This document shows positions 1 through 9,082 of a DNA stretch of 54,772 bases, in pieces. Below the pieces are notes generated by a model. The model was not told where the DNA came from. It did no database searches and was given only the letters and a program-made list of their open reading frames with translations. The stretch's first letter is position 1. Each line of letters starts with the position of its first letter. A program made the translations under genes and the position numbers. Source of the DNA: Fulvimarina endophytica (GTDB taxonomy: Bacteria; Pseudomonadota; Alphaproteobacteria; Rhizobiales; Rhizobiaceae); the NCBI RefSeq assembly GCF_003403015.1, contig NZ_QURL01000012.1, positions 1 to 54,772 on the forward strand, in the 5' to 3' direction.

Positions 1-890
1 GGGCGTGTCGCAACTTCGAGCGAAGGGCGCGGAGCCATTGTCTCACTTAGATGCTTCAGACTTTATTAACTTTTTGAAGTCCGAAGATCTGCGCGACGAG
101 ATCATTCTGGCTGTGAACCGTCCATTCGCCCGTGAAGCCGAAGCCCTTCTTCAGCCACAGCATCGCTTCGAACCCTTTGATCGATCGACGCGCCGTACTG
201 AATGAACGGAAGCCGCCGATCTTCGGCATTGCCCTTTTCACTTGGAAATGATCACTCTCGATCCCTTGCTGGAGATGCTTGGTGACGTGATGGACGGGAT
301 CGGCCACCATCAGCCCGTCCTCGACGGCGGAACGGATCGCGCCAGGGAATGTACCGGCGCCATCGGTGCCGATCGTCGTCGGCGACAAAAGCGGCTCGTC
401 CTTCAGCATCTTGCGGAAGAACCGCCTGGCCGCGTCAGCGTTGCGCTTGGCTGTCAGAAGGAAGTCGACAGCGTTGCCGTGCTTGTCGATCGCGCGGTAC
501 AGATATCGCCACTGGCCGCGGATCTTCACATACGTTTCGTCGATCCGAATTGAGCCGCAATGGGGCTTGCGAAACCTGCGCACGCTTCTCGATCAGCGGC
601 GCGTAGGCGAGAACCCAGCGATTGATCGTCGAATGATCGACCGCGAAGCCGCGCTCGGCAAACATCTCCTCGAGATCGCGGTAGCTCAGCGGGTAGCGCA
701 GATACCAGGCGACCGCCTGCACGATCAGCCACGCTTCAAACTGCCGGCCTTTGAAGTCGTCCTTCGACTGCCGCTTCAGCTTCTCGGCGATCGTGTTCAG
801 GATCATGGCAAGGCTCTCCGTCTATGAGAGCGCGAGAATCAGTGGATAGGGTCAACCCAGCGTTAAGCGGCCAAACTTTGCAACACGCCC
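1..890 (-). mobile_element. IS6-family insertion sequence, complete
   Basis: The two ends are imperfect inverted repeats: the first bases read GGGCGTGTCGCAA and the reverse complement of bases 878-890 reads GGGCGTGTTGCAA, differing at one position. Between them lies one IS6-type DDE transposase frame on the minus strand. A size near 0.9 kb fits the family, which moves by replicative cointegrate formation. The element starts exactly at base 1, so the left target duplication (8 bp in this family) cannot be seen; the right flank begins TTATCGAC. A start at an IS end is typical of an assembly break at a multicopy repeat. Confidence 0.88.
56..806 (-). pseudogene. IS6-family transposase, frameshifted
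   Basis: Two overlapping minus-strand frames together make one IS6 transposase of about 250 residues. The N-terminal part (from the ATG at 806) carries the helix-turn-helix region with YRDLEEMFAERG and the text ending PLIEKRA. The C-terminal part resumes at RRFRKPHCGSIRIDETY and carries the DDE catalytic core: Asp in RIDETY, Asp in IGTDGAGTF and Glu in QGIESDHFQVKR. The frames join near 576-584 at a GCGC run. A two-base contraction of a GC dinucleotide repeat (or a one-base insertion) explains the break. Most IS6 transposases are a single frame of 230-250 residues, so this copy is inactive if the sequence is correct. A sequencing or assembly error is the alternative. Confidence 0.85.
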
Positions 891-1075
891 TTATCGACGA
901 GGGCGTACCAGGTTCGAAGCGGCACCTCGGCTTGGGGATGGGTTTCCCAGAACTGTCGTAGCGCCCGCTTCGATAGAATTTGCATAACGGCCAAGATAGC
1001 GCGTTCCACATTTGGGAACAAGACGGCAATCGTACTGAATCTGATCGGAGCGAAGGAACTCTCGAGCAGACAAGG

Positions 1076-1365
1076 ATGACAGATGTTTCTCGCAAAAGTG
1101 CGCAGCGTTCTCGCTTACCGACCTATTCGCTACGTTTGCCGACCTCCCTGCGAAACGCCATCGACGGTCTCGCTGAACGCGAGCAGACGAGCGTCAATCA
1201 ATTCATCGCGATCGCGGTTGCCGAAAAATCTCAGCATTCGCAACAGCCGATGAATTCGAACGAATAGCTGCCGCTGCTGATCTTGATGCTTTCGAGCGGA
1301 TCATGAGCCGCAAGACGGATGAACCAGACATGGACGCTGACCGCCTCGATTCGGATTTTGCCTGA
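1076..1365 (+). pseudogene. RHH (HicB/CopG-type) antitoxin, frameshifted
   Basis: Starting at the ATG at 1076 the frame reads MTDVSRKSAQRSRLPTYSLR, then a ribbon-helix-helix core LPTSLRNAIDGLAEREQTSV followed by NQFIAIAVAEK. This is the usual opening of small RHH antitoxin-like proteins annotated as HicB-family in Rhizobiales. After AVAEK the frame stops early at 1265-1267. The next frame, entered by one missing base in the five-A run at 1224-1228, continues in family style with ADEFER, AAAADLDAFERIM and SRKTDEP to a TGA at 1363-1365. Corrected length is about 96 residues. No toxin gene is recognisable next to it. It is either a decayed antitoxin or a homopolymer sequencing error. Confidence 0.66.
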
Positions 1366-1783
1366 TCTTTGAAGCAGAGTCTCTTCTTTCGCGATCGTAG
1401 AGAGGAAGACGAGGGTCGCCCGGACCGCAGCCCTCAACAGCGAAGGGAAGAGCGGTCCGGCTGGGGAGGCGGTCGCATCCGCACCACGCCGACGTACTTT
1501 CGATCGGCCGCAATCTATCACGGCCTTCCCGGCCTTTCCCAAACGGAACTCTCCGCTCTGGCCGCAACCTTCTCCGATCCGCACCCACAAGTCGCGCAGC
1601 GCATACGCTTTCAATCGAGAGTACGGTGGGGAGGAACAGCGCCAGCAGGACGTCGGCGGCCAAGCCGGCAAATGGGCTTGTTCTTCCGACCTATACCGTC
1701 AACAGACTGTTGGCGCTTCGTTTTCGCAACCGGACTGTATGTTCAAATCCCATGAAAGACCGCGACAGCTTCTGCTGAGTAGA
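1366..1783. other. Stretch without a supported gene
   Basis: Open frames exist on both strands but none has recognisable family motifs, a good ribosome-binding site or protein-like composition; they are arginine/serine-rich in the way of high-GC shadow frames. I see no clear terminator. A decayed toxin partner of the upstream antitoxin cannot be excluded. Confidence 0.4.
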
Positions 1784-2380
1784 TCAGGGAAATTTCGGAA
1801 ACAGACCAGTTATGGCGATGATGTAGTTGATTGCGAGGTAGGGCTGATGGTTGTCGAACGGCATCGAACCGCCGGTAGGCCCGTTCTCGACCTCGACTTG
1901 CGTGTTCGGCTGGCTGGTTTCGATACCACCGAGTGGAATCTGAGTGCTGCCCGACGCGGCGTAGATGTTCGTCCCACCTGGGTTAACGGCACCCAGCTGC
2001 GCGCCGACGGTCGCAACCTCGCTGGAACTGGACTCGGTCGTTGCATTGAAGGTTGTCTGCACTGGCTGGGAATTCACCTTCACCATGGCAAGATGGGTGT
2101 GCGACGGCAGGTTCGCCTGTGTCAGCGTCGTCTGCGCGGCGCCGGCAGCTTGTCCCAGCGAAAAATCGCCGAGATTGTTCAGGCCGACACCAAGCGGAAC
2201 GCGGCCACGCAGATCCGGCAGCGCGAACGTCGTGCTTCCGTCACCGCCGAAACGTGCTCCTAGAAGTTGGAAGAGTGCCGGCGCGGCACTGATTCTGAGC
2301 AGCTGACCGTTGCACAACGCCCAGCCGACCGGAGCTTCCGCGATCGGCCAGATCCGGATCTCTCCGAGAAAATTTTCCAT
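1784..2380 (-). CDS. Phage tail-collar / MdpB-type protein
   Basis: A 198-residue protein starting MENFLGEIRIWPIAEAPVGW. The start at 2380 is preceded on the coding strand by AGGAGAGACAAC; the in-frame ATG further upstream lacks such a site. The first 50 residues match the phage tail collar fold (GEIRIWP, APVGWALCNGQLL) and ALPDLRGRVPLG is the conserved second block. The remainder is Gly/Thr/Ser-rich and ends in the typical QPYLAINYIIAITGLFP. These bacterial proteins, often called microcystin-dependent MdpB-like, resemble short tail-fibre proteins; their cellular role is unclear. No other phage gene is nearby. It follows the autotransporter on the same strand by 120 bases, so the two might share a transcript. 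Family assignment is firm, function is not. Confidence 0.85.
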   Translation of the reverse strand: MENFLGEIRIWPIAEAPVGWALCNGQLLRISAAPALFQLLGARFGGDGSTTFALPDLRGRVPLGVGLNNLGDFSLGQAAGAAQTTLTQANLPSHTHLAMVKVNSQPVQTTFNATTESSSSEVATVGAQLGAVNPGGTNIYAASGSTQIPLGGIETSQPNTQVEVENGPTGGSMPFDNHQPYLAINYIIAITGLFPKFP

Positions 2381-2439
2381 GTTGTCTCTCCTTTTGCATT
2401 GTCTCGTGCGGTTGCTCATCGAGCGGTTTGAAGGAACAA

Positions 2440-2454
2440 CCCGGATGGTCCGGG
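2440..2454 (-). terminator. Possible terminator after autotransporter
   Basis: Inverted repeat CCCGGA-TGG-TCCGGG just downstream of the autotransporter stop on the minus strand, followed on that strand by TTGTTCC. The stem is good but the T-tract is poor, so this is a weak intrinsic terminator or an mRNA end hairpin. Confidence 0.35.
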
Positions 2455-3977
2455 CAGTCCTTTTCTTGCGCGGCTGGCTCAGGCATCGGCGGCAAGCGGC
2501 TCAGAACCGCGTGCCGATCGTCAGGCCGAAGGCGTGGTTCTGTTCGTCGACGCCGAACGTCGTTCGGTAGTCCAGGCCGAGCGACCAATCCGTGAGAACG
2601 TCTGCGTCCAGCGACAGACCGAAGCTCGTGGCATCGCGAAGGGAGCCTTCGGTGGTCAGCTCGTAAGGGGTCGTCCCGATATCGCTGTAGCCAAGCAGGA
2701 CATCGCTATCGCCGGCGAAGTCATGGGCGTACTCGACCCTGAACCCCGGCGTCAGGACGCCCCAATCCATGGCGAAGGCGTAGGAGCCACGCACACCAAG
2801 GACGCCTGAAAGCGCATCCACCGTCTGATCGCCATAGGTCAGAGCGTAGATGCCTGCACTGTTCTCAGAGAAGCCATCGAGCCACGAACGAGAGAGCTCG
2901 ACCCGTCCATAAGGCGAGAGGAGCAGTCTCTCGTTGCGGATCTCGTAGGCGGTCGTCAGCGAGCCGAAGAGCTGTCGTCCGCTTCGCTCGCCGTCGATAG
3001 CGGAACCATCGCTCGTGACGAAGCGGCGACTGTCGAAATCCAGTGTTCCTGCGCCCACAAGACCGTCGATGTACAGTCCCTCGGTGGCGTTCCACGATCC
3101 GTAGACCGCCGCGCTGTAGGCCTCGCCGCGGCTCTTGGTTCCGTTTTCGCCGAGATCGGACGCATCGCGCCCATATCCAACGCCGAAGCCCGCGACCAAG
3201 CTGTCGGAGAAGCGGTAATCGATGCCGCCGGACAAGCCGGTCGTCGTGTAGTCGAAGTCGAAACCGGCGTCGTCTCGATCGCCGAAGTTCACGTATCCGC
3301 CTGTCCACACGGCGAACCGACCGAGATCGATTCCACCCGGCGCGAGGGACTGAACGGTGTCTTCCAGCTTCCCCGAAGGCCGCAATTCGCCGGGCCCATA
3401 AGCGAGGAGACCTGGTATGGGATCGGAGCCGTAGACAGCCGAGGAGACTTCGGAGTCGAGATCGTCCATGGCCTGAACGCCGCGATCGCCCACGCTCTCC
3501 GATGGCGACGATGGGTTATAGCGCAGGCGTGCGCCCATCGAGTTGTTTCTGCGGGTTCCTTCGTCGCGCAGTTGTTCGAGGCGGTCGTTATAATTGCGGA
3601 TCTGGTCCTGTGCGAACCGCTTGGACGCTCCCACTTGTGCGTTTGCCAGCCAAATCACTTCCGGATCCTGTGCCGGATCGGGCCGCGCGATGACGGAGAA
3701 GACGATCGTTGCAGGCGCGGACGTGCCGGATGCGTTCGACAGTGTGTATGCGACACTGCTCGTTCCGGCGAATGTCGAGCTCGCGGAGAAGATCATCCGC
3801 GGCGTGCGATTGCCCTCGATGCGAGCCGTACCGGCGGAGGACGTCGCATTCGAGACAATGGTAGCGCCGGTGAAGGGGCCGCCCGAGGCGCCTTCGGTGA
3901 GATCGACCGCGACGGTCGTTCCCGCAAGAGCCTCGACCGTTCGCGACAGTGCAATCGGTGAAGGTGCCGCTCGCGTC

Positions 3978-4515
3978 GCCGTTACGGTATAAGTGGCGGT
4001 CGTACCGTTCTGCGCGGTGACCACCACCTCGATCGTGTTGGCGCCAACGGCGAGCGGAACTGCGACACCGGTGCCCGAGGTGGTCGGCGTGCCGCCGACC
4101 GAAACCCTGGCATTCGTCTCGGTCACTGTTGGCGTGACGGTAATCGTTGTCTGATCATTCGTCAGTGCGGCGCTGTAGGACCGCGTTGCTGCCTCGAAGG
4201 CCGGAGACAGGGCGCCAGGATTGACCGCGAGAGAGGCAAGTCTGGCATCGGCTGAAGCGGCACGCGTCGCCGTCACGGTATAGGTGGCGGTCGCTCCGTT
4301 CTGTGCGGTGACCACGATGTCGATCGTGTTTGCGCCAACGGTCAGCGGAACCCTGACACCGGTGCCCGAGGCGGTGGCCGTCCCTCCAACCGCAACGCTG
4401 GCGTTCGGCTCGACCACGGTCGGTGTGACGGTGATTGTTGCCTGATCATTGGTCAGGGCTACGCTGTAGGATCTGGTAGCGCCGTCGAAGGCCGGCGACA
4501 GCGTACCTGGATCGA
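3978..4515 (-). repeat. Two cadherin-like beta-sandwich repeats
   Basis: Two related blocks of 291 bases (97 codons) in tandem, starting at 3978 and 4269, code for similar domains with the shared pattern AxLxSLxVxPGxLSPAF, ATRSYS, ANTIxVVVTAQNG and TATYTVTATRAA. The blocks have diverged more than the FN3 copies. They lie just before the autotransporter barrel and act as stalk-like passenger domains. Confidence 0.75.
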
Positions 4516-4584
4516 CGGTTAGTGACGCAAGGGCAACATTTCCAGCCAGGGGCGTGACGGCGTTGGAAGGACCGGGTGCAGGTC

Positions 4585-4816
4585 CGGTTCCGGCGGCGTT
4601 GGTCGCGGTGACGGTGAAGGTATAGGCGGTGCCGTTGGCAAGGCCTGTGACGGTGATCGGCGATGCGGTGCCGGTCGCGGTGATGCCGCCGGGCGCGGAG
4701 GTCACGGTGTAGCCGGAGATCGCCGCGCCGCCGTTCGAGGCCGGGGGATCGAAGGAGACCGTCGCCGAACCATCGCCCGCAGCCGAGGCCGCGACGTTCA
4801 CCGGCGCGCCGGGAAC
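4585..4816 (-). repeat. FN3-encoding direct repeat, copy B
   Basis: This 232-base segment of the autotransporter is nearly identical at DNA level to 5379-5610, with an offset of 794 bases, no indels and only a scatter of substitutions. Each copy encodes one FN3-like domain. The low divergence suggests recent duplication or gene conversion. Confidence 0.85.
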
Positions 4817-5378
4817 GGCGGGGGCGACGGCGATGGTGTAGTCGGCCGATCCGATGGCGCCGTTGGCGTCGGTGGCCTGGATGGTCGCGGTGAAGGTGCC
4901 GGCTTCGCTCGGGGTTCCCGAGATCGTCCCGCCCGTTACAAGCGTCAGTCCCGCCGGCAGGTCTCCCGCCGTGACGGTGAACTGTAGGGCGCGGTACCGT
5001 TGGCGGCGGTGAGCGTCTGGCTGTAGGGCGCGCCGACGGTGGCGTCCGGCAGGGTCGCCGGGGAGAGGACGAGCGTCGGCGCCGTAACGGTGATCGCGAC
5101 GGTGGCCGGAGCCGAGGTGCCGCTGGCATTGGTCGCGGTGTAGGCGAGGCTGTTGGATCCGGAATAGCCGGCATCGGGCGTATAGAGGATGGACGTTCCA
5201 GAGACCGTCGCCGTTCCGTTCGCCGGACCCGTCGTGATCGCCAGCGAGGCGGCGGCCCCGCCGGTGATGTCGAGAGGCAGATCGTTGTCGGTCGAGTTGG
5301 CCGCGACGCTGGCCGTGCTGTCGTTTGCCACCGGCGGGGCGATCGGCGTCACAGAGTTGGAGGGATCGGATGCGGGCC

Positions 5379-5610
5379 CCGTTCCGGCCGCGTTGGTCGC
5401 GGTGACGGTGAAGGTATAGGCGGTGCCGTTGGCAAGGCCGGTGACGGTGATCGGCGATGCCGTGCCGGTCGCGGTGATGCCGCCGGGTGCAGAGGTCACG
5501 GTGTAGCCGGAGACCGCGGCGCCGCCGTTCGAGGCCGGGGGATCGAAGGAGACCGTCGCCGAACCGTCGCCCGCAGCCGAAGCCGCAACGTTCACCGGCG
5601 CGCCGGGAAC
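5379..5610 (-). repeat. FN3-encoding direct repeat, copy A
   Basis: Partner of the repeat at 4585-4816. It codes for the first FN3-like domain after the N-terminal domain of the autotransporter. Such near-identical repeats allow domain-number changes by recombination and are also a common cause of assembly errors. Confidence 0.85.
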
Positions 5611-6078
5611 AGTCGCGATCGGATCGCAGGTAACCCGGTAACTTACAGACTGGATGTTGGTCCGACTGTCAGCTCGGACGAGGAGCCGCGTATTTCCCGT
5701 GTTCTGGGGAATGACGAAGGAGCCGCTGACATTGAAGTCGTTCGGGGCGGCGACCACGTCCTCGGCAAACACGTTGCCTTGGTCGGACGTGTTCGAGAAC
5801 AATTGAAATCGAGTTGCGCTTCCGGCTGAGCCGCCAGTCGAGCTCGCTTCGTACCGAAGCGTCTCGCTTGGCGTGAGCGGACCATTAGGGCCTCCTGAAA
5901 AGTATTGACTCTGGAAAGCGTTGTTTTCGCCGAGCGGCGAAGAAAAGATCTGCGTCGTTCCAAACTCTTGGTTGATCGCCTGGCAAGCGGGAGACCCTTG
6001 TGCATAAGCGCTTTCGCTTGAAAGCAGGATCAGGAGAGCGACGACACCGAACAGTGCTTTCGCAAGATGAGACTGCAT

Positions 6079-6497
6079 GGACTTCCCCGCTCCACCACGA
6101 ACCACGGAGGCGCAGGACGCCGGAAGCCCGATCGTCCGTGTCGATCACCACGGTCCACATTCCGACGGTTCGGCTAAACGGGATCCGTTCGAGCTCTACG
6201 CTTTCCCGGTTCCTGTTCGTTCGAACGGCCAAACAGCGATGCGCCGCAGCGATTGCGGTCGCACACCTGCCGGTTGAGACAGAAATGTTAAGGGCTATTT
6301 ACGCAATAGCCGCCTCATCAATATGCTCTATTCCTTTTGTGAATAACTTAGAGACTTCAGGGCATTTCGGTTGTTTCGCAAAATAGATTGGACGCGTTTC
6401 GCTTCATACTGGATGAAATCGATGCTGAAACGACACACAAGATATTTCGAAATGGAATAGATCGGTCTCTGTTTTTGAATGCCGGAGGGACGATCAC
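6079..6497. promoter_or_regulatory. Divergent promoter region, adhesin / LysR
   Basis: This 419-base gap lies between the divergently read autotransporter and LysR genes and is more AT-rich than its surroundings in the part nearest LysR. It holds an inverted repeat GGCTATT-TACGC-AATAGCC at 6293-6311, a plausible LysR-type operator or hairpin. The layout suggests that the LysR protein controls the adhesin or itself; this is inference from position only. Confidence 0.4.
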
Positions 6498-7403
6498 GTG
6501 CGCGATCTTCGAGATATCGATTTAAACCTACTGTTGGTTTTCGAGGCGGTCTTCAAAACCGGAAGCGTCAGCCAGGCTGCCAGAATGCTCAACCTCTCGC
6601 AGCCAACAGTCAGCAATGCGCTCTATCGCTTGAGGGGGCAGTTTTCTGATCGTCTGTTCGTCCGCAGCGAAAGCGGAATGCGCCCGACCCCGATGGCTCT
6701 CAGCCTCGTGGCTTCGATCACGCAGGCATTGGGCACTCTGCGGAGCGGGCTGCAGATCGAAGCCGATTTCGACGTTCGCACCGCAAATCGGCATTTCAAA
6801 CTGATCCTGCACGATTTCAGTGTGCCCTCGATCCTGCCACCCCTGCTCCGATTGCTGGATCAGCCGGAAGGCAGCTGCACGCTCGAGGTCATCACGCCGG
6901 ACTGGACGCAGCCCCACAGCAATCTCGCGCAAGGCGAAGCCGACCTGATGTTGGATGTCTTCCCGCAAGAGACTCCAGGCGTGGTTTTCGAACCGGTGGC
7001 GGACGCGGAAGCGGTCTGTATTGTTCGAGAAGGGCATCCAGACATCGGTACCAAGCTGACGCAGGAGAATTTCGAGGCCTGCGGACACGCCATTCTACAA
7101 AGCCAGATCCGCCGCAGGCTGCAGGTTCCGCATATGCTCATGGCGGAAAGCTTGAAACGCCGGGAGGTATGTGTGCTTCCGAATGCTGCCGACCTTGCTG
7201 CGACAGTTGCAGTCTCTGACATGATTGCGATCGTTCCCAGACGATATGCGATGATGGTCGCTCCGATCTATCGCCTTCGGGTTTTAGCGCCCCCGTTCGA
7301 TTATCCTAAAACGAAGATTTTTCTCGCATGGTCAGAAGAGAAAGCAAACGACCCCGGAGTCAGTTGGATAAAGAATGTCGTCAGATCAATTTTCGAAACT
7401 TGA
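6498..7403 (+). CDS. LysR-family transcriptional regulator
   Basis: A 301-residue LysR regulator. The GTG start is preceded by CGGAGGGACGATCAC, a good ribosome-binding site. The N-terminal winged helix-turn-helix is clear at residues 10-65 (LNLLLVFEAVFKTGSVSQAA, LNLSQPTVSNALYRLR, DRLFVR), followed by the linker helix and a periplasmic-binding-protein-like effector domain from about residue 90. The start DLRDIDLNLLLVFEAVF and the RTANRHFKLILHDFS block resemble the NodD/NahR/LeuO branch, whose members respond to aromatic or small organic signals. Its ligand cannot be read from sequence. It is read away from the adhesin gene, the likeliest regulated neighbour. Confidence 0.93.
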   Translation: MRDLRDIDLNLLLVFEAVFKTGSVSQAARMLNLSQPTVSNALYRLRGQFSDRLFVRSESGMRPTPMALSLVASITQALGTLRSGLQIEADFDVRTANRHFKLILHDFSVPSILPPLLRLLDQPEGSCTLEVITPDWTQPHSNLAQGEADLMLDVFPQETPGVVFEPVADAEAVCIVREGHPDIGTKLTQENFEACGHAILQSQIRRRLQVPHMLMAESLKRREVCVLPNAADLAATVAVSDMIAIVPRRYAMMVAPIYRLRVLAPPFDYPKTKIFLAWSEEKANDPGVSWIKNVVRSIFET

Positions 7404-7496
7404 GATCGCTGAACGTGTTCATGATGTTTCCAAGCGCCCGATCGTCGAGTACTTCCTATTCGAAACCAGGCTCCAGGTGCATCAACTTCGGAAGCC

Positions 7497-8087
7497 CTAA
7501 TAATCGATCGCCTCAAAATCACGCCGGCCATCAATATCCCGCCATTCGATGACGACGGAGCGATCGTAGATGCTCGTGCAGTCCTCGTCGCCGAATAGGC
7601 GAGCGGCAGGATAGGATGCTGGTAGACTTGCTACGCCCGTTGGAACCCAGCGGTATTCGCCCTCGATATTGTAGAAACCGGTCCGGATAGATGAGAAACG
7701 CCGGCAGATCGGCTCTCCGTCCGGACCGAGCATATCGGTCTCGTATTGAACGAGGCGCTGAATATCGCTGACGCGGATCGAACGAGCCGCGTCGAACGCA
7801 GGGGCTCCGAAATCATGTCCGCCTTCCTCACCTGCTGACAAAGGCAGGCCCGACAGTCCAGCATGCATCGGACAGCGCCAGATCTGCAGAGGTGGTTCGA
7901 TCGGCGTCGGCGTGATCCTGCGGATCATTTCCGCTTTCGCGGCGCTGCATTCGGCTGAGACCGGCCATCCGCCGGAGAGGCAGAGCAGGATCGCGCAGTC
8001 GACCGGATAGGCTTTGGTTTGCGTACTCGTAGAGCCGATCACTACAACTGCAATTGAGGCGGCAAAAGCCATCTTGATTGCGAACAT
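7497..8087 (-). CDS. Conserved exported protein of conjugative plasmids
   Basis: A 196-residue protein with an N-terminal signal sequence (MAFAASIAVVVIGSTSTQTKA) and then a cysteine-rich conserved block: YPVDCAILLCLSGGWPVSAE, CSAAKAEMIRRITPTPIEPP and LQIWRCPM. I recall this block from uncharacterised proteins next to alphaproteobacterial VirB-type transfer regions; no biochemical role is known to me. Later parts (VQYETDMLGPDGEPICRRFS, VIEWRDIDGRRDFEAIDY) look like a small globular periplasmic domain. The gene points away from the T4SS operon and sits beside a second small exported protein. A periplasmic accessory role in transfer is an inference from neighbourhood only. Confidence 0.72.
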   Translation of the reverse strand: MFAIKMAFAASIAVVVIGSTSTQTKAYPVDCAILLCLSGGWPVSAECSAAKAEMIRRITPTPIEPPLQIWRCPMHAGLSGLPLSAGEEGGHDFGAPAFDAARSIRVSDIQRLVQYETDMLGPDGEPICRRFSSIRTGFYNIEGEYRWVPTGVASLPASYPAARLFGDEDCTSIYDRSVVIEWRDIDGRRDFEAIDY

Positions 8088-8239
8088 TATAGCGCTCCCG
8101 AAATTTATGAAGGAGCGACAACACTATACGTCTTTTGTTTTCATTCAATCCTTTCTGCTGCATCCATGCGGCCGCGACACAGACTGACTCACTGCCGTGA
8201 CGCGAGTTTTGAAAGATGCCCTCGCCTCCGAGGCCCGTC

Positions 8240-8527
8240 TCACTGGTCGACGAGATCGAGGAAAAGCCGATAATCCCTCGTGACATCTCTCGACTCCCTG
8301 AAGGCGCGGCGGCGCTCATCATCGAGACAAGCGATATAACCCGCGATCTCGGTCAGATAACTTTCGAAGTCGTCTCGTAGGAGATCCTCGTATCGCTCGA
8401 TAGCTTTCAATTCCGAAGGCACAAACGGCTTCTCCGGCGGGACGCACTCGCGCGCTGCCGCCGTGCTCAAACCATAAGCGAAGACAATAATCGTAAAAGT
8501 AATAGCGTTGCGAGTGCGCAACGGCAT
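8240..8527 (-). CDS. Small exported hypothetical protein
   Basis: A 95-residue protein starting MPLRTRNAITFTIIVFAYGL with a signal peptide ending near STAAA, then a charged helical domain (ELKAIERYEDLLRDDFESYL, LDDERRRAFRESRDVTRDY) with two cysteines. The ATG at 8527 has AAGGGG upstream; a TTG 18 bases further up would add six residues. It is read divergently from the T4SS operon across a 198-base gap with palindromes. No known domain is recognised. Position suggests a transfer accessory protein. Confidence 0.6.
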   Translation of the reverse strand: MPLRTRNAITFTIIVFAYGLSTAAARECVPPEKPFVPSELKAIERYEDLLRDDFESYLTEIAGYIACLDDERRRAFRESRDVTRDYRLFLDLVDQ

Positions 8528-8725
8528 GGAATGCGACCCCTTCAAATTCAGGCGGTTGGGCGGTTCACGTGACGTGGGGTGAACGGCTAGATTTATGTTG
8601 TCGGTGGCTCAAAAGACCCGAACCAACCCTTGCCGACATAATACGTATTTTGTAGCGGGACCGCGTCTTGTCCAGGCGGATCCCGTTCGGTCCAACGAAC
8701 CGAAAGAGGAGAGCGCCAGGTCGTG
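8528..8725. promoter_or_regulatory. Divergent promoter region before T4SS operon
   Basis: The gap between the minus-strand exported protein and the first plus-strand gene of the T4SS operon contains two symmetric elements: the inverted pair TGTCGG (8599-8604) / CCGACA (8633-8638), and directly after it a perfect 10-base palindrome AATACGTATT (8640-8649). This is the natural place for an operator controlling the virB operon. No regulator can be assigned. Confidence 0.4.
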
Positions 8726-9082
8726 ATGTTCGAGCGAGCACCAAATGTCGTCGTCGAGGATGCCTTCCGATCTCTTATCAAACGCGGATACCGCGCCGAG
8801 GTCGTCTGCGAGAAAAGTGCCGTCCGGAAAAACCATACCTGGACCGGTATCTGGTTCGTTCGCGTCGTCTCGGAGGAAACCGGCGAAGAGTTCGTTCTCG
8901 TCACCGAGCGAGGAAAGAACGCGGTTGGTCCGAAACTTCAACCTCGTCTCTTCAAGACGATGCTCGGACTCTGCAGCCTCCTCTACGATGCGGGCCATCG
9001 CTTCTGCGATATTCCGTTCAATGCGGGGACAAGGGCGCTTCAGCGCAAGGTTCCGCCCGCTTCTGACGACAGCGCGGACTAA
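8726..9082 (+). CDS. Conserved hypothetical, start of T4SS operon
   Basis: A 118-residue protein (MFERAPNVVVEDAFRSLIKR, then TWTGIWFVRVVSEETGEEFV) with good codon usage and no recognised domain. The ATG at 8726 directly follows an in-frame GTG; a GAGGAGA motif lies 14-20 bases upstream. It overlaps the transglycosylase gene by about 60 bases in another frame, implying translational coupling. No signal peptide is evident, so it probably acts in the cytoplasm. The lysine/arginine-rich body and closeness to the promoter region allow a regulator-like or nucleic-acid role, but this is speculation. Confidence 0.6.
   Translation: MFERAPNVVVEDAFRSLIKRGYRAEVVCEKSAVRKNHTWTGIWFVRVVSEETGEEFVLVTERGKNAVGPKLQPRLFKTMLGLCSLLYDAGHRFCDIPFNAGTRALQRKVPPASDDSAD

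Larger units (their letters stand above)
2501..6078 (-). pseudogene. Autotransporter adhesin, frameshifted
   Basis: Corrected length is about 1,190 residues. The start at 6078 gives a Sec signal (KALFGVVALLILLSS, cleavage near AYAQG). Then come a Cys-containing N-terminal domain, a fibronectin-III-like repeat (PGAPVNVAASAAGDGSATVS), a Big/cadherin-like segment, a putative-Ig domain (LPDATVGAPYSQTLTAANGT), a second FN3 repeat, two cadherin-like beta-sandwich repeats (ATYTVTATRAA endings) and a C-terminal autotransporter beta-barrel of roughly 280 residues ending FGLTIGTRF. A terminal Phe is the usual outer-membrane assembly signal. The frame breaks near 4982-4986: after NGTAPYS the next frame continues FTVTAGDLPAGLTL, which needs one missing base restored. 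Type V secretion would expose the repeats on the cell surface, probably for adhesion. It is either a decayed gene or a sequencing error. Confidence 0.8.

Noticed and set aside
1231..1671. 146-codon minus-strand frame as toxin partner of the RHH antitoxin
   Set aside because: It runs against the antitoxin coding region, has shadow-frame composition and no toxin-family motif.
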